A stretch of 64,000 nucleotides of DNA, taken from positions 1-64,000 of the forward strand of contig NZ_JACYOF010000008.1 in assembly GCF_014932895.1 (NCBI RefSeq), read 5' to 3'. The notes beneath the pieces were generated by a model. It worked only from the letters and a program-made list of their open reading frames with translations. It had not been told where the DNA came from and searched no databases. The translations under genes and the position numbers were made by a program. Source of the DNA: Bacillus thuringiensis (GTDB taxonomy: Bacteria; Bacillota; Bacilli; Bacillales; Bacillaceae_G). Below are positions 63,928 to 64,000 of this stretch, piece after piece. Position 1 is the first letter of the stretch. Every line of letters starts with the position of its first letter.

Positions 63928-64000
63928 TTAACCAGCAATCCTTTTATTATAAGCCGCTAAATTTGTAACAATCTTCGAACTGCGTTCATTTAATCCCGTT
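63928..64000 (-). CDS. C-terminal end of an unidentified gene (partial)
   Basis: The minus strand reads 23 codons from the window edge to TAA at 63930-63928, ending ERSSKIVTNLAAYNKRIAG. It is open to the edge and ends just before bcr1 and a terminator, as a real gene would. Too little is present to identify the protein. Confidence 0.5.
   Translation of the reverse strand, partial: TGLNERSSKIVTNLAAYNKRIAG

Noticed and set aside
1-64000. Search for CRISPR arrays, phage genes, transposases, tRNA genes and defence systems
   Set aside because: No regular short repeats with spacers, integrase or transposase frames, tRNA cloverleafs or known defence gene sets were seen; the only mobile-type elements are the four bcr1 repeats.

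Overview
This window is from a Bacillus cereus group chromosome (B. cereus, B. thuringiensis or B. anthracis type). The evidence is an AT-rich low-GC Firmicute gene style, a clostridial-type sphingomyelinase and phosphatidylcholine phospholipase C pair behind a perfect PlcR box, the InhA2 metalloprotease, the NaK channel, sortase A with the His126/Cys187/Arg196 triad, and four copies of a ~155 bp repeat that I recognise as bcr1, which is restricted to this group. The gene order matches what I remember of the region around BC0655-BC0710 in B. cereus ATCC 14579. Species cannot be decided from the sequence alone.

Layout from left to right. The first 20 bases are the 5' end of a leftward 16S rRNA gene, with its leader and promoter. 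Next come an RND efflux permease, a pstS-pstC-pstA phosphate uptake operon that lacks pstB and phoU, and a ferrous iron operon with feoB split into GTPase and membrane genes. These are followed by a gerL-type spore germinant receptor operon with an unlisted 45-codon membrane ORF at its end, an amidohydrolase/DUF3311/sodium symporter operon, and a C39-type peptidase. Positions 17-28 kb hold two amino acid permeases, the aa3 quinol oxidase operon qoxABCD, a CPA2 cation/proton antiporter and small regulators. Positions 28-41 kb hold a secreted protein of unknown role, a DUF2339 membrane protein, brnQ, a POT peptide transporter, srtA, a coiled-coil 3D-domain protein, a soluble chemoreceptor-like protein and a dead uppP paralogue.

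Positions 41-52 kb form a secreted-virulence and accessory block. It holds a lactone oxidase/type III PLP enzyme pair, sph and plc, the NaK channel, butanediol dehydrogenase, an MFS exporter and inhA2, which is flanked by two directly repeated bcr1 elements. Positions 52-59 kb are a complete ribose operon, rbsRKDACB plus transaldolase, behind a promoter carrying a consensus cre-type palindrome. The right end has a DHA2 drug exporter with a MarR regulator, glpT behind a leader terminator that looks like an antitermination switch, an unlisted 38-codon membrane ORF, a universal stress protein, a fourth bcr1 and the last codons of a gene that runs off the window.

Most of the region is ordinary core chromosome. 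No phage, plasmid, CRISPR array or defence system was seen. The most notable signals are the bcr1 insertions between stop codons and terminators, two convergent genes whose shared terminator palindrome encodes the same C-terminus on both strands, the overlooked short membrane ORFs, the decayed genes (uppP, a purine-permease fragment, a small 3' remnant), and the leader or operator structures at feo, glpT and rbs. Function names rest on remembered families and motifs, because no database search was possible.
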